NCBI RefSeq assembly: GCF_040807025.1
Contig: NC_090953.1
Coordinates: 25,652,997 to 25,716,996, forward strand
Direction: 5' to 3'
From: Struthio camelus
Taxonomy: Eukaryota; Chordata; Aves; Struthioniformes; Struthionidae
Length of the DNA stretch: 64,000 bases
Shown: piece by piece, positions 59,301 through 64,000 of the stretch
How the letters are laid out: each line of letters starts with the position of its first letter
How positions within the stretch are numbered: the stretch's first letter is position 1
Notes under the pieces: model-generated
The model's database searches: none
What the model saw: only the letters and a program-made list of their open reading frames with translations
What the model was told of the DNA's origin: nothing
Translations under genes and position numbers: made by a program

Positions 59301-62030
59301 TCCGCTTGCGGTGGGTGTTTTTCCTGCTGTGGAAGAGACGGCGCATTTCCTCCCAACGTTAGCATATGCTCTCAGTACAGTTTCCTTCAGGGTCTGGTGA
59401 GAAACCCACTGTTTCTTTTTTCACTTCTAGCCATTAATATCTCCCTCCTCTTGCTGCAGGTTCTGCATCTGCTGCGGTTTCAGCCCTTCCAACTTCAAAC
59501 CCAGAGTCCGTAGAAAGTAAAAACTGTGAACATGGAGAAAACTCAATGGGCTTGGTGAGGTTAGGTTATTTTTAGCTTCATTAGTGCTGGAAGCAAATAT
59601 TCCTGGTCTTCATCAGAGTGGACTTCTCTGAGTCTTTTTTGACACCACAGGGAACCTATTCCTGGGCGCGCGTCACTTCTGTGCAGCCTGACATCGGGGG
59701 TGAAGCTCTCATGAAGCACAGGCTCTCATGCTGCATCGACAAGAGACCTTGTTCTGCCTTGCTCTGCTCGGGATCCAGCTGTGCTAAGCATCACAGGTGA
59801 ATTGGCAGCTCTGCTCCTGGTTCGGCAGTGCTGGGTGTATTCTTTGTACAAAATGTTTCCAAACAAAACCTGTAAAACAATGTTCTAAACAGGAAAATTG
59901 GTTTTCTTAATTAAAAAGCACGGTTGGTTTTTGGCTGGAAGATACCTTCTGCACAAAGCATTTTGTGTGTGGTCGATTGGCAGCAGCTGGGTAGCTTCAT
60001 GGGGCTTGGGCTTTCTGACTTAGCAGCTCATTACATAGAGAGCCTTACAAAAAGAAATAGTCGTCTTGCCACTGTCTATACAAAGTAACCAAGAACTTAA
60101 CATACAAATCCACTGTGCTGCATGCAAACAGCTGCGGCTGTTAAAAGCCCTAGCCTAGAAAGCAAGGAAATGCAAAGCCAATGCTCCCAGGAGGACACAC
60201 ACATTTTTCTCCCCCAGACTCACCTCCTGCAATGAAATCCCCCGGCCCAGTGAGTGCTCGCTCAACAAGGGGAACGGCCTCGGTGATGGTGCAGCCTCTC
60301 CAGCATCTCCTTTGCGATGCTGGGAACCAGAGCTGAAGGACGTTAGTGCACTGGGGGGTGGTCTGGAGAAGGTTGAACTGAGGGTGAAATTTTCCTGGAG
60401 AGCCTCTGATAACGAGCCTCTGCATAACCAGGTGGAAAAGCAAGTTGCAGACAAGGCTGAGGCTTTAACACAGCAGCAAACCCAGGTGTCAGCAGAGAAA
60501 TCAGCCGTAATTTCACCCAGCCACTTTCACACCCCTTCACAACATCCATATGACCAAAACTTCATCCTGGAGCTATTGCTGCAAGCAAATGTTAGGCATG
60601 TCTGTCAGAGTCACTTAATTGTGGAATAAGTCTAATTTTGAATTGAAATTTGACTCGGTTGGGGCAGCACGGGAAGGAGGTGATAAAGAGGCAGACGCAT
60701 AGTCATGGAAGGGAGATGAATGCTTGGGATTTAGGAGGGGGCTCTCTGATTTTTGGGTGAGGCTTTTATAACAAACTCCTCGCGCGTTCCTGTTCATGAT
60801 GACGCAGCCCAGTGCTGCTGCTATCACTGTCACAGTGTGCATATCTCTGCTGGGGCTGCTGCAGGCAGATGGCCTCCGCCCGGTTCCCAACGCACAGCCC
60901 TCGCTCACCTTCTCCTCCACAGTGACCCTGGCACTTCCCTGCCTGGCAGGAAAAGGAGTGCAGCAAGGCGGTGGGGGGGGGGAGGGGGGGGGCCGGGGCC
61001 ATGCGTGCTGCTGCAGCGGGGCTAGATGAAGGAGGAGACACTGGCCAGGGCCCAAAGTTGGGTCTTCCAAGCGAGGTCCGCTTCAGAGCAGGAGGAAAGG
61101 AGGGCTAAATCCAGTGACTGCAGGGAACAACCAAAGTGGTGCCATACTAAGACATCAAGCTCGCAGGCTGTCCGGCATCCCCAGCTGAAGCCTGAACGAG
61201 GGCAGGCTGCAAGCTGGAGGGTGAAAGGGGTGATACCAGAGCGGACGTGCTGCAAGGGCGTTTCTGGCCAGGGCTAACCCTGGCAAGTTGGGGAGCGGGA
61301 TCACACACTCCTTTTGCAGCTTAGTGAGCTTGATGGGAGCACTGGGGGAGAGCAGGGCTGGTGTTTCCTCTCTGTTTCACCCAGCCTTGGAGGTGAGGAA
61401 GCGGTGAGGACTGGGCATATTTGCAGCAAGCAGCGCTGGTTAAGCTAATGCGGCTCAGATCCCTTGAAGATCTCCCGCTTGGCAGGTTGACTCCAAACAC
61501 CAACCCTTGGGCAAGTTTGAGACACAAAATCACCTTGAGAAAAGCTTCCTGTCCTGTTGCAGTCACCCTGCACATAGAGCAAGGCGCTGGTGCCTGATGT
61601 TCATGTTACACGTCCACCTCACGTCGGGACCGAGCAGTGGGGATGTGTCATGTGGGGATGAGGCACCTGCAATGTTGTTTACTCACGGGGCACCCTGTTA
61701 CGCGTCCCTGCCCTCCAACCAGGGGCTGCCCTCCTGCATGAAAGCCCGTGGGAAGGCAGGACCCTCTTCATCCTCTCCGACTGCCACAGCAGAGATAGAA
61801 ATGGGACCAGCTGCTCCCTGGGCACAGTGGGGATCTGGCACACCACCATCACCTCTGCACAAGGGAGCTGGTGACCCCTCCAGAGCCTGGTCCCAACCCG
61901 TGCCAACCTCTCTGCCCCACTTTGTTCGGATGAGGCCCTTAGGCTGCAGAAGGGCGAAGGATAGACGTGCCTCAAGCGTGCCCCTGGTAGCAGCCCGGAC
62001 AGCAGGGCTGTGCTTCCAGCGCACACCGGC
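56336..62030. other. Intergenic DNA upstream of RBPMS2
   Basis: No gene is recognised in this 5.7 kb. It includes an inverted MIR-like relic (about 57105-57185), a 14-base C run near 57500 and a poly-G tract at 60971-60991. A short signal-peptide-like frame at 60796 is considered chance. Confidence 0.6.
57105..57185 (-). mobile_element. MIR-like relic, antisense
   Basis: The plus strand reads CTGCAGATGTGTGAACAAG, then CACGTGCCCAGGATCACAAA and CAGCAGGAGCCCAACCGC. This resembles the reverse complement of MIR (ACAGATGAGGAAACTGAG, then CTTGCCCAAGGTCACACAGC, then GGCAGAGCCGGGATTCGAAC). Confidence 0.45.
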
Positions 62031-62250
62031 TGCCTGGAGGGGACCCGGGGCCACTGTCCTGGTGTTATGGGGCTGCTGTCCTAGGGGATATGGGACCACT
62101 CTCCCAGGGGTTACGGGGTCCATGTCCTGGGCTCATGGGGCTGCTGCCCCTAGGACCTGGGGCTGCTGTCAGGGGGTTACAGGGCTGCTGTCCCAGGGTA
62201 ACGGGGCTACTCTCCTGGGCCCATGTGCCACTGTCCACAGAGCCCGGGGC
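62030..62250. repeat. GC-rich minisatellite upstream of RBPMS2
   Basis: Seven or so imperfect units of about 22-33 bp built on GGGGCTGCTGTCCCAGGGG(TTAC). It ends about 150 bp before the RBPMS2 promoter CpG island. It opens a long spurious frame through the region. Confidence 0.8.
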
Positions 62251-62389
62251 CGCCGTCCCGGGGAGCTTGGACCTCTACGGGGTTCAGCCCCTTCCCCGCC
62301 CCATCCCAGGAGCGCCGGGGAAGGAGCAGCCCGGGCCGGTGCCAGCGGGGGCCGGTACAGGACGGGGGTGTGCCAGGGGCCGGCGGGCC

Positions 62390-62890
62390 CTTTAAGAAAG
62401 TTGCAGCCCGAAAGTTCATCAAAGTTGAGAAAGTTTTTCGTGGAAAGGGGAAAAAAAGCCAACAACAAAAAAAAAAGCCCGCACCCCCCTCCCGGGGGCG
62501 GGCCGGGCCGGGATTGGCGGCGGGCGGCCCGGGGGCGGCCCCGGGCGGGCGGGGCGGCTGCGGGCGGGTCCCGGCCCCGCTGCTCGGTGCGCGGCGGCGG
62601 CGGCGGCACCGGGAGCGGCGGCGGCGGGGGCTGGGGCTGGGGCGCGTCGGCCCCGCAGCTGCGGCTCGTTGCGCTCCACTCGGCCCCGCTCCGCCCGGCC
62701 CGGCCCAGCCCGGCCCGGCCCGGCCCTTAACAGCGCCGCGGTCCCGGGGCGCCGCATGTGAGCCGGGAAGGCACCGGAACCGCCCCGCACCGCCCCGCAC
62801 CGCCCCCGCGCACCGGCCCCGCACCGGCACCCGCTCCCAGCCCCGCGGAGCTCCGGAGCAGCCGGCACCCCCCGCCCCCGGCACCCCACC
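62390..62890 (+). promoter_or_regulatory. RBPMS2: RBPMS2 CpG-island promoter and 5' UTR
   Basis: CpG-dense and TATA-less, with an inverted CCAAT box (GATTGGCGG near 62512), multiple GGGCGGG GC boxes (62495-62570), a CGG-repeat/G-run block (62588-62640) and a CCCGG pentamer run (62695-62727). The transcription start is not determinable from sequence, and the 5' UTR is at least partly the CG-rich stretch before 62891. Confidence 0.7.
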
Positions 62891-62950
62891 ATGAGCAACC
62901 TCAACAAGGACACCGAGCACACCAACGGCAGCGGCAACGTCGAGGAGGAG
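62891..62950 (+). CDS. RBPMS2: RBPMS2 first coding exon (MSNLNKDTEH...VEEE)
   Basis: The ATG has a strong Kozak context (CCCACCATGA). Twenty codons read MSNLNKDTEHTNGSGNVEEE, followed at once by the donor GTAGGA (62951), phase 0. RBPMS-family proteins begin with a short variable acidic leader ending in EEEV just before RTLFVSGLP of the RRM; MSNL and EEE match RBPMS2. The RRM exons lie beyond the window. The family member is a homodimeric RRM RNA-binding protein that controls splicing and smooth-muscle and cardiac cell identity. The paralogue RBPMS is the alternative, but the MSNL start and linkage to OAZ2 and ZNF609 favour RBPMS2. Confidence 0.85.
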
Positions 62951-64000
62951 GTAGGACGGCGCGCTCGGCACCGGGCGCGGGGCTGCCGCTCCTGCCGGGC
63001 CGCGGCGAGCTCGGCACGGGGCGGCGGGGCAGAGTCCCCGGGCGGCGGCCCCGGCCGCGGCGGGGCACCCGAGGACGGGGCGTCGGGGCTGCCGTACCGG
63101 AGCCGGCGTCGGGGACCAAGGACAAGGTGGTGGGACAGCAGTACTGGGGCGCCGGAGGACTGGAGACAGGGCGTCGGGGCTGATCCGGGGCTGGGGGAGC
63201 GCGGTGGTGCGGTGAGCTGGACCCCTGGTAGGGACCTGGGCACTGAGGTGTTGGGGCTGGAGCACCGTGGGTGCAGGGGCTGCCTGGGAAAGGGGGAACT
63301 GTTGGTGGGGGTTGGATTGGGGATGGGGGCCAGGCTGGTGGCAGCCTGGGGCAGGGTGAGTCCTAGCTCCTGGCTGAGAGCACCCTCACCCACTTGGTGG
63401 CCCCTGGGGCAGGGGGCCTGGCAGACCCCTGCTCCCTTCAGCTTGGCATGATGGCTGCTCCCCAGGTGGAGGCTGCTGTGGGTAGAGGGTGCCCTGGGTG
63501 CAGGGTGCCCTGTCACCAAGCCCCTGTGGCTGGAGGGACTGGGCTTCTGCAGTTGGAGGCTGCTCTGCCCGTGTGAGCTGCTAGGGACAAATTTGGTCCG
63601 CCATGGTGGAGACCTCGTCCCGCTTCCTGTGCACCAGCAGCCTGGTGGGAATGGAGGACTGGGAAGCACCTTGCCTGTAAGCCTCGTTCCCCTAGATGAC
63701 CGTTGCAAGCAGGAGCCTGGATACTGCTGGGCCCCATCCTGGGAGGGCTTGTGGGGCTTATTTTTCTCCAGCCATGTGCCGAAGCATCTGGAGCTGAGTG
63801 TGCAGTGCCGTTTGCTTGCCCTCCAGCTGCCAGAGCCGCTGGCTAGGCGCTGGCATTGCTAGTACCGCATTGTTCAGCTTGTCCTGCTCCTCGGGGAGGT
63901 GTTGGTGCAGTGGGTCGCGTGCTGCCCTCCATCTTAAAGATGGCTCCGGGAAAAGCCTGGTCATGGTAGTGTTTTGCTGCAGTCGTCCGCGCCTGGCCCT
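62951..64000 (+). other. RBPMS2: RBPMS2 intron 1 (5' part)
   Basis: Starts at the donor GTAGGA. The first 300 bases continue the CpG island, then sequence becomes G-rich with tandem-like TGGGTGCAGGG motifs (63270-63510). No exon is recognised before the window ends. Long frames through 62207-63708 on the minus strand are GC-driven shadows. Confidence 0.75.

Noticed and set aside
60796-61029. Short frame starting MTQPSAAAITVTVCISLLGL, resembling a signal peptide
   Set aside because: It ends in a poly-G artefact, has no splice partner and no recognised family; hydrophobic starts like this arise by chance.
61507-62730. 407-residue plus frame before RBPMS2
   Set aside because: It runs through the minisatellite at 62030-62250 and the promoter island; the repeated CCPRGYG/LLSQG residues come from the tandem array.
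62419-63708. 429-residue minus frame antisense to RBPMS2 exon 1
   Set aside because: Shadow frame in CpG-island DNA with Arg/Pro/Ala-rich composition and no splice or domain evidence.
1-64000. CRISPR arrays, bacterial operons, tRNA or rRNA genes
   Set aside because: None seen; the DNA is vertebrate, and the tandem arrays present are minisatellites without spacer structure.

Overview
The window is vertebrate nuclear DNA, most likely from a bird or another archosaur. It has long multi-exon genes with GT-AG introns, CpG-rich promoters and no operons. One well preserved CR1 LINE 3' end finishes in the ATTCTGTG-type terminal repeat, a second CR1 copy is older, and a few MIR-like relics are present. 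I recognise three genes by conserved protein sequence and exon structure. Their order (ZNF609, OAZ2, RBPMS2) matches the neighbourhood I know from human chromosome 15q22.

Layout. 1-12.6 kb, plus strand: the 3' three quarters of ZNF609. It has six coding exons (about 1,090 residues, through the stop codon) and a 3' UTR of about 3.6 kb ending at an AATAAA at 12551. 12.6-15.2 kb: short tail-to-tail intergenic spacer holding one copy of an 87-bp duplicated sequence. 15.2-30.8 kb, minus strand: complete OAZ2 (ornithine decarboxylase antizyme 2) in five coding exons. The programmed +1 frameshift site (TCC-TGA-T) and its 3' pseudoknot arms are both legible. Intron 2 carries a CR1 element and intron 4 carries the second 87-bp copy. 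30.2-31.3 kb: CpG-island promoter of OAZ2. 31.3-62.4 kb: about 31 kb without a recognisable protein gene. It contains a very large CpG-rich domain (about 43.5-47.6 kb), a GGATTA-rich minisatellite, several palindromes and inverted repeats, AT-rich candidate enhancers, MIR relics and a degraded CR1. 62.4-64.0 kb, plus strand: CpG-island promoter, first coding exon (20 codons) and start of intron 1 of RBPMS2.

How the genes relate. ZNF609 encodes a nuclear single-zinc-finger regulator, OAZ2 a polyamine-responsive inhibitor of ornithine decarboxylase, and RBPMS2 a muscle-associated RRM RNA-binding protein. They form a physical neighbourhood, not a pathway. ZNF609 and OAZ2 converge tail-to-tail; OAZ2 and RBPMS2 diverge head-to-head across the 31-kb gap. 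As I remember the human map, RBPMS2 lies on the same strand as OAZ2, so its orientation here suggests a local inversion in one lineage. I did not find a convincing new protein-coding system. The most interesting unexplained material is the gene-less CpG domain, the orientation of RBPMS2, the 87-bp duplicate and a perfect 22-bp palindrome. Most long open frames in the GC-rich stretches are stop-poor noise and are left out.
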